Shown one piece after another: positions 21,941 through 31,116 of a stretch of DNA of 46,961 nt (the first letter of the stretch is position 1; each line of letters starts with the position of its first letter). The DNA comes from Kiritimatiellia bacterium (lineage in GTDB: Bacteria > Verrucomicrobiota > Kiritimatiellia > JAAZAB01): the NCBI GenBank assembly GCA_028715905.1, contig JAQUQV010000002.1, positions 79,979 through 126,939 of the forward strand. Direction: 5' to 3'. The translations under genes and the position numbers were made by a program. Below the pieces are notes generated by a model. That model did no database searches. It was not told where the DNA came from and saw only the letters and a program-made list of their open reading frames with translations.

Positions 21941-23451
21941 TCCAGCAGGCAGTATCCGGCCTGTTCCGTAATGGGGCCGGGCTCAATCAACAGCGGCCGG
22001 GAAAAAAGCGGGCCGTCAACGACAAGAGTGTGATACTCGCCGTTCTCACCGCACGGATCAATGCCAATCTTCAGGAATTCATTGATAATTCCGCGGTCAA
22101 TAATCCGGCCGAGGAATTTCCGGTCCAGTTTCCTTTCGTTCACGGCAACAAGCACGGCTTTGTAACCAAGCGCCAGGAATTCCAGAAGAATTTCCCGACG
22201 TTCGCATCCCCACAGCGGCAGGCATGGCGTCATTCCGGCCTGCGCGCATACTTTTTTCTCCCAGGCAAGGTGCGGGGGAAAATCAATATCGCCGAACACG
22301 CCCGTCCTGACATTTTTTCCGCGGAGTTCACGCAGGGCGTCAATGAATACGGTTTCATATTCCTCCCAGGCGGCGGAGCGCACAAGCAATGGGAGCGCCA
22401 GGGCGGAAGCCTGCGCTTCCAGGATTTCCTTTCTCAAGCCGTGCGATTTTGACCGTATTCCATCCTCGCTGATGATGGTCAGCAGACAGGCCGGCTTGGC
22501 GCCCGCGGACGCGGCGCGGTGAAGGGCCAGGCAGGAATCCTTGCCGCCGCTCCAGGAACAGACAAAACGGATGTTTTTTCCCTGCACCAAGGCTTTGGAT
22601 GCCGGGCCGGCGGATAATTCCCGCGCCGCCTCTGAAATTGCCAGGACATAAGGTTTGCGGGAAATGGGATTTTTTTCAACAACCACCACGGTTTTATAGA
22701 CCTCCTCAATAATCCGGTAATCCAGCACCTTCTCGGGCGGGCCGTATTTATGCATTTGACCCGCCTTGAGAAGGGCGAGGCGATGGCAGTATTCGCCGGC
22801 CAGGTTGAGGTCGTGCAGCACCATAATCACGGTGAGTCCGAAGTTTTTATTCAGCCGGCGGACAAGATCAAGGATGCCCACCTGGTGGGTGATGTCCAGA
22901 TAGGTGGTCGGCTCGTCCAGCAGAAGGAGTGTCGGCTCCTGGGCCAGCGCGCGCGCGATCAGGGCAAGCTGGCGTTCGCCCCCGCTGATCTGCCCCATGT
23001 ATTTATCCTTTAACTTGAACGCATCGGTCTGGGTCATGGCATCGCGGGCGATTTGCAGATCGTTTTTTGTTTCCAGGAAACGGAAACCGCCGTAATACGG
23101 AATTCTTCCCAGGAGCACAAACTCCTCCACCGTCATAAACCCGGCTTCGGCATTCTGGGAGACAACGGCTACCTTGCGGGCCAGATCCTTGTTTTTCATC
23201 CGCCAGATGTCTTTTCCCTCAAGGAGTATGCTGCCGCCGGCGGGCTTTAACATTCTTGTAATCGCCCTGAGCAGGGTGGTTTTGCCCGAGCCGTTCGGGC
23301 CGATTATCCCGGTGATCTCGCCGGCCGCCACGTGCAGGTTTATGTCGCGGATGACAAAACCGGAATCCCCGGCCGGGAGCGGCGCCTTCTTGGCCAATGC
23401 CGCGCAGGACAGGCGGGAATAACCGCACGTCAATTGTTTTACATGGAGCAT
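21859..23451 (-). CDS. btuD: Cobalamin ABC transporter ATPase fused to a PP-loop (Dph6-like) ATPase domain
   Basis: 530 residues from ATG 23451, overlapping the permease stop. Residues 1-260 are an ABC ATPase of the BtuD/FecE type: Walker A GPNGSGKTT, Q-loop VVSQNAEAG, signature ISGGERQ and Walker B LLLLDEPTT, with a D-loop and the H-switch HDLN. Residues about 290-510 are a PP-loop ATP pyrophosphatase of the MJ0570/diphthine-ammonia-ligase-like family: FVCSWSGGKDS, GVFGDIDF, and the family block CGENGEYHTLVVDGPLF. The last residues (after about YCLLDV) are replaced by unrelated sequence at the deletion junction. The PP-loop domain's substrate is unknown. Its presence in a B12 operon suggests cobalamin or a B12 precursor. 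Confidence 0.88.
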   Translation of the reverse strand: MLHVKQLTCGYSRLSCAALAKKAPLPAGDSGFVIRDINLHVAAGEITGIIGPNGSGKTTLLRAITRMLKPAGGSILLEGKDIWRMKNKDLARKVAVVSQNAEAGFMTVEEFVLLGRIPYYGGFRFLETKNDLQIARDAMTQTDAFKLKDKYMGQISGGERQLALIARALAQEPTLLLLDEPTTYLDITHQVGILDLVRRLNKNFGLTVIMVLHDLNLAGEYCHRLALLKAGQMHKYGPPEKVLDYRIIEEVYKTVVVVEKNPISRKPYVLAISEAARELSAGPASKALVQGKNIRFVCSWSGGKDSCLALHRAASAGAKPACLLTIISEDGIRSKSHGLRKEILEAQASALALPLLVRSAAWEEYETVFIDALRELRGKNVRTGVFGDIDFPPHLAWEKKVCAQAGMTPCLPLWGCERREILLEFLALGYKAVLVAVNERKLDRKFLGRIIDRGIINEFLKIGIDPCGENGEYHTLVVDGPLFSRPLLIEPGPITEQAGYCLLDVRLSANGMRADSAKQPCLSPAVVQPR

Positions 23452-24491
23452 GGCTTTTCTCCCGGCCGTCTCCGGCACAAAACATAAACAAATATGCCGC
23501 CTCCCAGCAAGCCGGTGATAACCCCCACCGGCAATTCCGCCGGACTGATCACCGTCCGCGCGAGCGCGTCGCAGAAGATTAGGAACGCGCCGCCGCAGAG
23601 CCAGGAGGCAGCAAGTAAAATCCGGTGATCATTGCCGAGGAAGAGCCGCATGAAGTGCGGCACCACCAGCCCCACGAATCCGATGATACCCGCCGCCGCC
23701 ACGCTCAACCCGGTCAGGACGGAGGCTAGGAAAAAAAGCATGCGTTTCGTGTTTTCCACGCTTACCCCCAGATGCAAAGCCTCTTCCTCACCGAGGCCCA
23801 AGGCGTTAAGTTCCAGACAGAAAAAATAAGTAACCCCGAGCAGGACGGCGGACATCGCCAACACGATTTTCACGAGCAGCGTGTCGGGCTGTTCCAGGGA
23901 CCCCATGACCCAGAAAATAATGCTGTGCAGGTCTTCGGTCTTGGAGATGGCCATAAGAAGCGTGATCAGCGAAGAACAGATAAAACTGATCATGATCCCC
24001 ATCAGCAGGAGATTCCGGATGTTCAGAACGTTCCCCCGCGCGCTCAAAAAATATACCGCGATAATTGCGGCAACCGCGCCGATTGACCCGGCCAGGGGCA
24101 GGGACCAGACGCCGCAACCGCTATGCAGTCTCAGAACAATGGTTAAACATACCCCCAACGCCGCCCCGCCCGAGATGCCCATGGTGTAAGGCTCCACGAG
24201 GGGATTGCGAAACATGCCCTGCAGAATCACCCCGGCCAGGCTCAAAGCTCCGCCCACCGCAATGCCGAGCAAAATGCGGGGCAGCCGCACTTCGTATAAA
24301 ATGGTGCGCGCCGCCGGGTCGCCCCCTCCCGTCAACGCCGCAATAATCCCGGCGAGAGGGATCTCGGCCGGGCCGAGGCATAAGGAAATAACGGCCGTGC
24401 CGGCCGACAGAACGGCCAGAATCAATATCGCCGCGGTCCAATGGAGGCGTCTGTTCATTTTGTTGCTTTGAAATGGCGATTTTTGTTTCAA
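23439..24491 (-). CDS. btuC: Cobalamin (FecCD-type) ABC transporter permease
   Basis: 350-residue polytopic inner-membrane permease with about ten hydrophobic segments. Family blocks include VRLPRILLGIAVGGALSLAGVILQGMFRNPLVEPYTMGIS (noted as VRLPRILLGI and GMFRNPL), GFVGLVVPHFMRLFLGNDHR (ATPase-contacting region) and ELPVGVITGLLGGGIFV at the end. These are diagnostic of the BtuC/FhuB group. It overlaps the downstream btuD-like gene by 13 bp. The substrate is assigned as cobalamin because the operon follows a cobalamin riboswitch. Confidence 0.93.
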   Translation of the reverse strand: MKQKSPFQSNKMNRRLHWTAAILILAVLSAGTAVISLCLGPAEIPLAGIIAALTGGGDPAARTILYEVRLPRILLGIAVGGALSLAGVILQGMFRNPLVEPYTMGISGGAALGVCLTIVLRLHSGCGVWSLPLAGSIGAVAAIIAVYFLSARGNVLNIRNLLLMGIMISFICSSLITLLMAISKTEDLHSIIFWVMGSLEQPDTLLVKIVLAMSAVLLGVTYFFCLELNALGLGEEEALHLGVSVENTKRMLFFLASVLTGLSVAAAGIIGFVGLVVPHFMRLFLGNDHRILLAASWLCGGAFLIFCDALARTVISPAELPVGVITGLLGGGIFVYVLCRRRPGEKPCSM

Positions 24492-24500
24492 AAACGGGGG

Positions 24501-26423
24501 TTAAAATGTCGCCTTCATCCCGCCCATCACGCTGGCGCCGGGCATGGGATAGCCGTTGACCAGCTGATATTGCTTGTTCAGAATATTGTCGCCGCGGACG
24601 TAAATCTCCACACCCGTGCAAATGACCTGCGACGCGTAAGCGCCGCCGGTTAAAAAACCGCCCAATTCCTCCACGTTGGCCCGGTCCGCGTAGACGGAGT
24701 CAGTATATTCGGCGTTCACGTTCAATTTCAAGCCCCATTTGCTCTGGTAACCCAGCCGGCCTCCGGCTTTGTTCTTCGGCCGGTAAGCAAGAGTGTTGCC
24801 GTCGTACTCGCCGCTCGCGTCCCGCGCGCCCAGCAGGGTATAATTCAACGCGCCTGAAATTTCATCGGTGAGCTGGATGTTCAATTCCGTTTCCAACCCC
24901 CGCAAAAGAGCGTCGTTGACGTTCTCCGCCCGGTAAATTCCCCGGCCGTCATCAAACCACGCGATCAGGTTTTTCATATGGCTCTGGAACAGGTAAATCC
25001 CGACCGTGCTTTTTTCTCCCAGCGACTGCTGAATGCCGGCGTCATAACTGAAGGCCTCTTCCGGCTTTAAAGCGGGGTTCCCCTCGGAATAATCGTCCCG
25101 CCAGTAAAGCTCGTTCACGGTGGGCGCCCGGAACCCGCGGCCGACGGAAGCCTTCAGCCGGGTGGCGCCGGTAATTTTGTAGAGCCCGCTCAGCTTCGGG
25201 CTGAGCTCGGCGCCCCATTTTGACTGGATGTCGCAGCGCAGGCCCGGGGTGGCGACGAATTTTTCAAGGAACGATATTTCGTCCTGCAGGAAGCCGGCGC
25301 CGGTGAAAAGATCGCGGGCGCCGCCGATCGGCGACACTCCGCCGGATTCCGTGGTGTCTACATGATCGTTTTCAAGATAAATTCCTCCCAAGAGCAACTG
25401 CCTCTCGCCGAAGGGCAGGGTTTGCTGGACGTCCAGGCCCGTTTTCCGGTCCCGGCTGATGCTGTCGGCGAAAAGATCGGGATTCTTATAGTTCTGCCAA
25501 TTCTGATTCAGGAATATCTTGCTGGTAAGACAAGAATTGGTTTCAAACTCGTGTTTATGCGTGAGATCAAGCCAGTATTGCCGGTCATATTGTCTGGCGT
25601 TGGGCGAAGGCCAGCTGGTTGAACCGGGCACGCCCTTGTTCTGGCGGGAAAAGCCGGAATTGAGCGTCAGCCGCGATTCAGCGGCTATGTCATAATCAAG
25701 TTTCCCGGAAATGTGGTAGCCGTCGCAGGCGCTGTTTTCCCGCCAGCCGTCGGACGCGTTCTGGCTGGCCGTAAGCAAATAGCCGAACCGGCCGATTCTC
25801 GCCCCGTTATCCAGTTGAAGAAGACGCGTGTTTTTTGTGCCGTATGAAGCCGCTAAATCCGTCTGCAGGCGCGGCGGGGGATCACGCGTAACAATGTTGA
25901 CCACGCCGGCCATGGCCCCGGCGCCGTAAAGGACCGAGCCCGGCCCGCGGATGATTTCTATGCGCTCAATCTGATCAACCGGGTACATGGAAAGGTCGGC
26001 GCGTCCCACGGAAGCCGCGTTAACCCGGCGGCCGTCAACCATCAGCAAAACCTGGTGCTCGGATGAGCCGCGCAGGGTAATGCCGCTCTCCGCCCCCATG
26101 GAACCGTACGCGTTCACCCGCACATCGGCAACCTTTTCCAGGACCTCCCCGATATTCTGCGCGTTCAACTCCGTTATCATTTCCCGCGGAACCACCGCGG
26201 CGCTCACCCCCACGTCCCGGACCGCCTGCGGAATCCTGGTGGCGGATACTATCACGGTGTCGGCCTCCGCAACGGCGACCGCCTGGGTTGCCGCCGGAAC
26301 GGCCGGGCCGGTTGCGGGCTCCTTCTGCAGGCCGGCTTCCTGGGCCCGGTTGCTCTGTGAAACGATTAAGGCTGCCGCAATTCCGAACGCCGTTGTTATG
26401 AGCGCCCTTGTTTTTGCTTTCAC
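24501..26423 (-). CDS. btuB: TonB-dependent outer-membrane receptor, BtuB-like
   Basis: From GTG 26423 (AGGGAG 8 bp upstream) 640 residues, near the E. coli BtuB length. The signal peptide ends near SQSNRAQEA. A TonB-box-like ADTVIVSATRIPQ is followed by the plug domain (GEVLEKVADVRVN, LLMVDGRRVN, IERIEIIRGPGSVLYGAGAMAGVVNIVT) and a 22-strand barrel ending ASVMGGMKATF. Takes up cobalamin across the outer membrane, powered by TonB. It sits between btuF and btuC in the riboswitch-controlled transcript. Upstream in-frame codons (to 26504) overlap btuF and are probably not used. Confidence 0.93.
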   Translation of the reverse strand: MKAKTRALITTAFGIAAALIVSQSNRAQEAGLQKEPATGPAVPAATQAVAVAEADTVIVSATRIPQAVRDVGVSAAVVPREMITELNAQNIGEVLEKVADVRVNAYGSMGAESGITLRGSSEHQVLLMVDGRRVNAASVGRADLSMYPVDQIERIEIIRGPGSVLYGAGAMAGVVNIVTRDPPPRLQTDLAASYGTKNTRLLQLDNGARIGRFGYLLTASQNASDGWRENSACDGYHISGKLDYDIAAESRLTLNSGFSRQNKGVPGSTSWPSPNARQYDRQYWLDLTHKHEFETNSCLTSKIFLNQNWQNYKNPDLFADSISRDRKTGLDVQQTLPFGERQLLLGGIYLENDHVDTTESGGVSPIGGARDLFTGAGFLQDEISFLEKFVATPGLRCDIQSKWGAELSPKLSGLYKITGATRLKASVGRGFRAPTVNELYWRDDYSEGNPALKPEEAFSYDAGIQQSLGEKSTVGIYLFQSHMKNLIAWFDDGRGIYRAENVNDALLRGLETELNIQLTDEISGALNYTLLGARDASGEYDGNTLAYRPKNKAGGRLGYQSKWGLKLNVNAEYTDSVYADRANVEELGGFLTGGAYASQVICTGVEIYVRGDNILNKQYQLVNGYPMPGASVMGGMKATF

Positions 26424-26493
26424 TGTTTTTCTCTCCCTTACTTTTTTATGCGGAACGCGCCGGCGGATGGAAAATGCCAGCCTGAAACTAATT

Positions 26494-27471
26494 TTATCGC
26501 GCAAACAAAATCAGCACGCCGGGACGCCGACCGGCCGGGACCGCCGCCAGCGTTCGCGGTTTGTTTTTTCCCGGCTCCGCTTTTACCGCGAGCTCCGGGT
26601 GGATGCGTTTCAACAGCTCCGGCAAACCGTGCAAAATAAGGCGCGGCGAGGGGATGGTAATGGCGTAGGAATCCAGGTCGTCGTAGACCCGGCCGGTTGT
26701 GACGGCGGAAACGCGGTCCCATCCCTTTCTCCGGGACAGGTCTTCCTTGCCGAAATTTCTTCCCATGCGGGGCAGGATGATTACTTCGGGATCCCGGCTG
26801 ATGACGAATTCCGATGAAATCCGCGGGAAAGGACGGTTGATTTCCACGGCAATGTTTTTGCCGCCCGTGATTTCCACCATGTCGTTGATAAACGATCCCC
26901 TGCCGCAGGTGAATAAAGGGTCGCGGCCGGTCTCAATGTAGACCCGCGGCCGGGGAAGCCCGGCGGTTTTGCGGCGGATATCCCTGATGACGGTCTCCAT
27001 TCTGCGGAGAAGTTCGCCGGCCCGTTCCTGCGCCCCGAGACTGTCGCCGATCCGCCTGGTGACCGCAAAGATCTCCTCTATGCCCCGCGTATCATCCATG
27101 ACCACGACCCGGATGCCGATGGCGGATAGTTTTCTGGCGACTGGATGCTGGCCGGCGAAACCGGCGGCGAGGACAATATCCGGTTTGAGCGCGATAATTT
27201 TTTCAATGCTTGGTTTGACGTATGAGCCGATCCTGGCCGCTTTCCTGACCTCTGCCAGGTAGTCGGAAGAATCCGTCACGCCCGCGATTTTATCCTGCAA
27301 TCCCAGTTCAATGATGGTTTCATCATAGCCGGGCGCCAGGGATACGATCCTTTCCGGGATATCGCCGCCGGCAAAGGCATGGGAACACATGGCGGCGGCA
27401 AAAACAATCCCGCCTAGCGCAAAGAGGCGCAGTTTGCGCGGCCGGCGGTTATTTTGAAAATTTACGGACAT
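26494..27471 (-). CDS. btuF: Cobalamin periplasmic binding protein
   Basis: From ATG 27471 325 residues: signal peptide (LRLFALGGIVFAAAMCSHAFAGG), then a BtuF/FepB-type two-lobe fold, ERIVSLAPGYDETIIELGL, KIIALKPDIVLAAGF, a long backbone helix with RIGDSLGAQERAGELL, and the C-terminal lobe with GKNIAVEINRPFPRISSE and DPEVIILPRMG. Delivers cobalamin to BtuCD. It starts 10 bases after the riboswitch terminator stem, with no obvious Shine-Dalgarno. An in-frame start upstream (ATG 27534, AAGGAG site) would read through the terminator, which leaves the true start open. Confidence 0.9.
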   Translation of the reverse strand: MSVNFQNNRRPRKLRLFALGGIVFAAAMCSHAFAGGDIPERIVSLAPGYDETIIELGLQDKIAGVTDSSDYLAEVRKAARIGSYVKPSIEKIIALKPDIVLAAGFAGQHPVARKLSAIGIRVVVMDDTRGIEEIFAVTRRIGDSLGAQERAGELLRRMETVIRDIRRKTAGLPRPRVYIETGRDPLFTCGRGSFINDMVEITGGKNIAVEINRPFPRISSEFVISRDPEVIILPRMGRNFGKEDLSRRKGWDRVSAVTTGRVYDDLDSYAITIPSPRLILHGLPELLKRIHPELAVKAEPGKNKPRTLAAVPAGRRPGVLILFAR

Positions 27472-27476
27472 AAAAC

Positions 27477-27513
27477 AAAAAAGCCTTCTGACTCCCGCCG
27501 AGTCTGAAGGCTT
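27477..27513 (-). terminator. Intrinsic terminator of the cobalamin riboswitch
   Basis: On the minus strand AAGCCTTCAGACTC pairs with GAGTCAGAAGGCTT (one mismatch) around GGCGG, followed by six U's, immediately upstream of btuF. The position between aptamer and first gene fits transcription attenuation: ligand-bound RNA should let this stem form and stop btuFBCD transcription. Confidence 0.85.
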
Positions 27514-27557
27514 TACCTGCGAAATGACCCTCATTCTCCTTTCAAGCGAAGGAGCCG

Positions 27558-27790
27558 GCAACGGATTTCATTCGTTGCCATGCAACGAGCATGGAAAGAA
27601 ACGTCTTCTGACTTCCGGCTTCAACCCCGCCGTTTGCCGGGGCAACCCCTACTCCTTCGCCTTCCCGTTCGCCTTGCAGTTTCGGCTCACAGTGGCTTCT
27701 TGAAGTTTCGTAGCCGGTCACAGAGGCGCGACCGCATCCGATTTTCACGGATTTCCGTACTCTTTCCGCAAGCACACTTCCTGTTCACAA
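27558..27790 (-). promoter_or_regulatory. Cobalamin riboswitch (AdoCbl-type leader)
   Basis: On the minus strand the leader contains the class hallmarks in order: GGAAATCCGTG, the B12-box core AAGCCACTGTGAG, GGGAAGGCGAAGGAG and the 3' block GAAGCCGGAAGTCAGAAGAC near 27602-27622. A separate stem GGCAACG/CGTTGCC lies at 27558-27580 between aptamer and terminator. Downstream genes are a complete btuFBCD set, which supports the identification. Confidence 0.9.
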
Positions 27791-27910
27791 AGAACCGCGG
27801 CAACTATATCGCATCCGGGCGGCATGTCAACGGAAATATCCCGAAAATACATTTGCCTTTATTTTTACAGTCGGATAGAATGCCTGTCGTCCAGTCGCGT
27901 GGTATTTAAT

Positions 27911-29746
27911 ATGAAACTGATTGACCTGAAGGCGTCGGCCCACCACCCGGTCCAGAAATGGCTCCTGACGATTCTGGAGCATCCGCTTGAGAAAACTCTT
28001 TCCATCAAGGCGCTGAATGACGCCTATGACAGGCTGGCCTTTTTTTCAACCATGGCGGAACGGGACAACGTGTTTCAGAACTGTCTGGACTGCGTGCAGG
28101 CGCACTATTCAATTTCCGAGCAGGACATTCTGAAAATACCCAAACAAGGCCCCCTGGTGGTGGTTGCCAACCATCCTTTCGGCGGGCTGGAGGGGGTGGT
28201 GCTCGGCCACATCATCTTCCGGGCGCGGCCGGACGTCCGGGTCCTTGGCAATTATCTTCTCCAGCGCCTGTCAGAACTGCGCGAATGGATCATTCCGGTG
28301 GATCCCTTCGGCAACCGCAGTTCCTCAATTGCCAACGCCAAGGCAATCAAGGCGGCCATCCGCTGGGTGGCAAACGGCGGGGCGCTGGTAACATTCCCGG
28401 CGGGCGAGGTCGCCCATTTTGCCTGGGGCCGCGCAAAAGTCACGGACCCGCGCTGGAGCCCGCATGTCGGCGCCATTATCAAGCATGCGCAAGCGGATGT
28501 TCTGCCGGTGTTTTTTCCGGGCGCGAATTCGCTCTTATTCCAGCTCGCGGGGCTTTTCCATCCGCGCCTGCGGACCATATTGCTGCCGCACGAGTTGATC
28601 AACAAAAGCTCAAAAGTCATGAACGTGTATATCGGCAAAACCATACCCTGGAAAAGACTGCGGCATTTCAACGATAACGAGGCGATCACTGAATACCTGC
28701 GCAACTGCACTTTTTTCCTTAAAAACCGTCTGCGCACCCCCCGCCGCAGTCTTTCTTCCATCGTGTTCAGCCGCCTCGCCGCGCAGAAATCACAAACGGT
28801 CGCGCCGGCCGCAGATTCCTCCCTGCTGCGGAATGAAATAGCGGTCCTGCCCCCTCAACAATTGCTGGCGCAAAGCGGCGGATTTGGCGTCTATCTGGCG
28901 CGCGCCCAGCAGATTCCGCAAATGCTCGGTGAAATCGGGCGCCTGCGGGAAATAACTTTTCGTGAAGTTCATGAAGGCACCGGCCGGCCGACCGACCTGG
29001 ACCGGTTTGACCAGCATTATCTGCACTTGTTTTTATGGAACCGGGAAAAATCGGAGCTGGTCGGCGCCTATCGCCTCGGCCTGGGAGACGTCATTCTCCA
29101 CAATCAAGGCGCCCGCGGATTGTACACCACAACTCTTTTCAAGTTCAAGCGCCCGCTGATGAATCCGCTCAAAGACGCCATAGAGATCGGCCGTTCCTTC
29201 ATCCGTTCCGAATATCAGAAGGAATACAGCTGTCTGGCCCTGCTCTGGCGCGGGATCGGCCGCTTTGTCGTCCTGCACCCCAAATATAAAATTCTTTTCG
29301 GCCCGGTCAGCATCAGCCAGGATTATCACAGCTTTTCCAAGAAGCTCATCGTGCAATTCCTGCGGCAGACCAAGCTGCATCCGGAATTTGCCCGCTACGT
29401 GAAGGCCCGCGCCCCGTACCGCGCGTTAAGAACGGAACGGAAAACGGTGGCCAAGCTCGTTCAGGATATTGACGATGTTTCCCTGCTCATCTCCGAAATA
29501 GAAAAGGACGGCAAGGGCGTGCCGATTCTTCTCAAACACTATCTGAAACTGAACGCGAGGATATTGAGCTTTAACGTTGACCGCCGGTTTTCCAACGTGG
29601 TGGACAGCCTGATCCTGGTGGACATGACCAAAACCGACGGGAAACTGCTGTCGCGTTTCATGGGCGCGGACGGATACAGGATTTTTGCCGATTATCACAA
29701 GCTGCCGGCCGGCGCCCCTCCCGCCGGCCTGAGAAGTCAAAAATGA
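27911..29746 (+). CDS. olsF: Bifunctional ornithine-lipid acyltransferase, OlsF-like
   Basis: From ATG 27911 611 residues with two acyltransferase domains. Residues about 45-280 are a PlsC/OlsA-type O-acyltransferase with VVVANHPFGGLEG (catalytic His, altered HX4D), FGNRSSS and TFPAGEVAHF. Residues about 330-560 are an OlsB-like GNAT N-acyltransferase (REITFREVHEGTGRPTDLDRFDQHYLHLF, VGAYRLGLGD, AIEIGRSFIRSEYQ; each shown only in part). In OlsF of other bacteria the C-terminal domain makes lyso-ornithine lipid and the N-terminal domain adds the second chain. Acts at the inner membrane. A longer start at 27824 is possible. It overlaps the next gene by 4 bp. Confidence 0.85.
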   Translation: MKLIDLKASAHHPVQKWLLTILEHPLEKTLSIKALNDAYDRLAFFSTMAERDNVFQNCLDCVQAHYSISEQDILKIPKQGPLVVVANHPFGGLEGVVLGHIIFRARPDVRVLGNYLLQRLSELREWIIPVDPFGNRSSSIANAKAIKAAIRWVANGGALVTFPAGEVAHFAWGRAKVTDPRWSPHVGAIIKHAQADVLPVFFPGANSLLFQLAGLFHPRLRTILLPHELINKSSKVMNVYIGKTIPWKRLRHFNDNEAITEYLRNCTFFLKNRLRTPRRSLSSIVFSRLAAQKSQTVAPAADSSLLRNEIAVLPPQQLLAQSGGFGVYLARAQQIPQMLGEIGRLREITFREVHEGTGRPTDLDRFDQHYLHLFLWNREKSELVGAYRLGLGDVILHNQGARGLYTTTLFKFKRPLMNPLKDAIEIGRSFIRSEYQKEYSCLALLWRGIGRFVVLHPKYKILFGPVSISQDYHSFSKKLIVQFLRQTKLHPEFARYVKARAPYRALRTERKTVAKLVQDIDDVSLLISEIEKDGKGVPILLKHYLKLNARILSFNVDRRFSNVVDSLILVDMTKTDGKLLSRFMGADGYRIFADYHKLPAGAPPAGLRSQK

Positions 29747-30528
29747 AAAAAACGCTTTACTGGTTTTCCGGCACCGGCAATTCGCTGTCCGTCGCCATGG
29801 ACCTGGCGCAAGAACAGGGCGGCGCCGAACTGATTCCAATTGCCGGCCCGGCAAACCGTAATTTCCCAGCCGCTGAACACATGGGCGTCGTTTTCCCGGT
29901 CTATGCATTCGGCCTGCCCCTCATCGTCCGGCGTTTCCTCAGGCGCGCGCCGGTCAACCGGGCAAAATACATTTACACGGTCGCTACCATGGGCGGTCTG
30001 GCGGGAACGGTCCACCGGGAAGCCCGAACCCTGTTGAATCAGCGGGGCGCCGAACTGGCGGCCGGATGGTCAATCGTCATGCCAGGAAATTATCCCGCGC
30101 TCAAGGCCCCGCCCCCGGCCAAAAAACAGGCGCGTATCTTTGAAAAAGCAAAGGAACGCGTCAAGGCAATCGCCGCCGAAATCGCCGCGGGCCGGACCGG
30201 GATTTATGAAGACACGCGGCCGCCGCTGGGCTGGCTGCTGGCGCCGATCCATAAACCGGCCATAAATCATTTCGCCGAATCGGATAGTAATTTCACGGCC
30301 GGCCGACAATGCGCGCACTGCGCGCTCTGCGCGAGGGTCTGCCCCGTGGAAAACATCCGGATGGCGGCGGAGCGCCGGCCGGTCTGGATGCATCATTGCG
30401 AGCAATGCATGGCGTGCCTGCAATGGTGCCCGGTGCAGGCCATAGAATACGGCCGGTCAACCGCGGGTAAACCCCGCTATCACCACCCGCGTTTCAAAGC
30501 CCGCGACCTTTGCCTGCGGAAAGAATAA
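29743..30528 (+). CDS. EFR1-family flavodoxin-ferredoxin electron carrier
   Basis: 261 residues. The N-terminal 150 are flavodoxin-like (LYWFSGTGNSLSVAMDLA, the FMN phosphate loop; VVFPVYAFGLPLIVRRFL). The C-terminal part carries two 4Fe-4S sets: CAHCALCARVCPVENI and CEQCMACLQWCPVQAI. This is the EFR1 layout. Its ATG overlaps the olsF stop (ATGA), so translation is coupled. It may supply electrons to a modification of ornithine lipids or a neighbouring reductase. The partner is not in view. Confidence 0.9.
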   Translation: MKKTLYWFSGTGNSLSVAMDLAQEQGGAELIPIAGPANRNFPAAEHMGVVFPVYAFGLPLIVRRFLRRAPVNRAKYIYTVATMGGLAGTVHREARTLLNQRGAELAAGWSIVMPGNYPALKAPPPAKKQARIFEKAKERVKAIAAEIAAGRTGIYEDTRPPLGWLLAPIHKPAINHFAESDSNFTAGRQCAHCALCARVCPVENIRMAAERRPVWMHHCEQCMACLQWCPVQAIEYGRSTAGKPRYHHPRFKARDLCLRKE

Positions 30529-30594
30529 AAATTATCCCGGCGGCAATATTCAGCCGAAGTAATCTTTTCAGGAAAGCGCGTTAAACGCAAAAAC

Positions 30595-31086
30595 ATGCAA
30601 TCGGCGCTTGATAAGCCCTGCGGAAGGCGTTATGGTAAACCCGTGAACATTACGAATGTTAAAAAGCGGTTTTGGCGGCCGGCCGTAAAATCAATGTCGG
30701 CCGGCGTGATTATCTGCGCTTTTCTCCTGCCGGCGGGAAGCGGCTCCGCTCAGGAGGAAACGGAAATGCCGGAAATCACCGTAAGGCTTGCCAACGGCAT
30801 GCCGGTTGAGGGAAATGTTGTTGCGGCTGATCCGGAGGGGCTGACCGTGCAATCCCCGAAAGGCGCCAGGACGCTCCCCTGGAAATATCTTTCCGCCGGA
30901 ACGCGCTGGCGTTATGAACTCCCCATGCTGGCCGAGCTGGAGGCAAAAAGAATAAAAGCCGAGAAGGCGGCCAAAGCAAAGGCCGAGGCAGCCGCCAAAG
31001 CGGCGGCGGCAAAAGCGGCGGCGGCCGCCACAAACAAACCGCCCGCTAAAACCGCGGCTGCCAATCAACCGGCCGCGGCCAAATAG
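30595..31086 (+). CDS. Small exported protein with Ala/Lys-rich tail
   Basis: Up to 163 residues. A likelier start is GTG 30643 or ATG 30694 (MSAGVIICAFLLPAGSGSAQ), where the first real signal peptide begins. The mature part has an SH3-like or Sm-like small domain (ITVRLANGMPVEGNVVAADPEGLTVQSPKGARTLPW; shown by key residues GMPVEGNVV and GLTVQSP) and a tail of repeated AAKAKAEAAAK units that should be helical and flexible. No known family. It probably resides in the periplasm. Confidence 0.6.
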   Translation: MQSALDKPCGRRYGKPVNITNVKKRFWRPAVKSMSAGVIICAFLLPAGSGSAQEETEMPEITVRLANGMPVEGNVVAADPEGLTVQSPKGARTLPWKYLSAGTRWRYELPMLAELEAKRIKAEKAAKAKAEAAAKAAAAKAAAAATNKPPAKTAAANQPAAAK

Positions 31087-31116
31087 AACTTGGGAATTCA
31101 GCCGCGCCGGTCGCGG

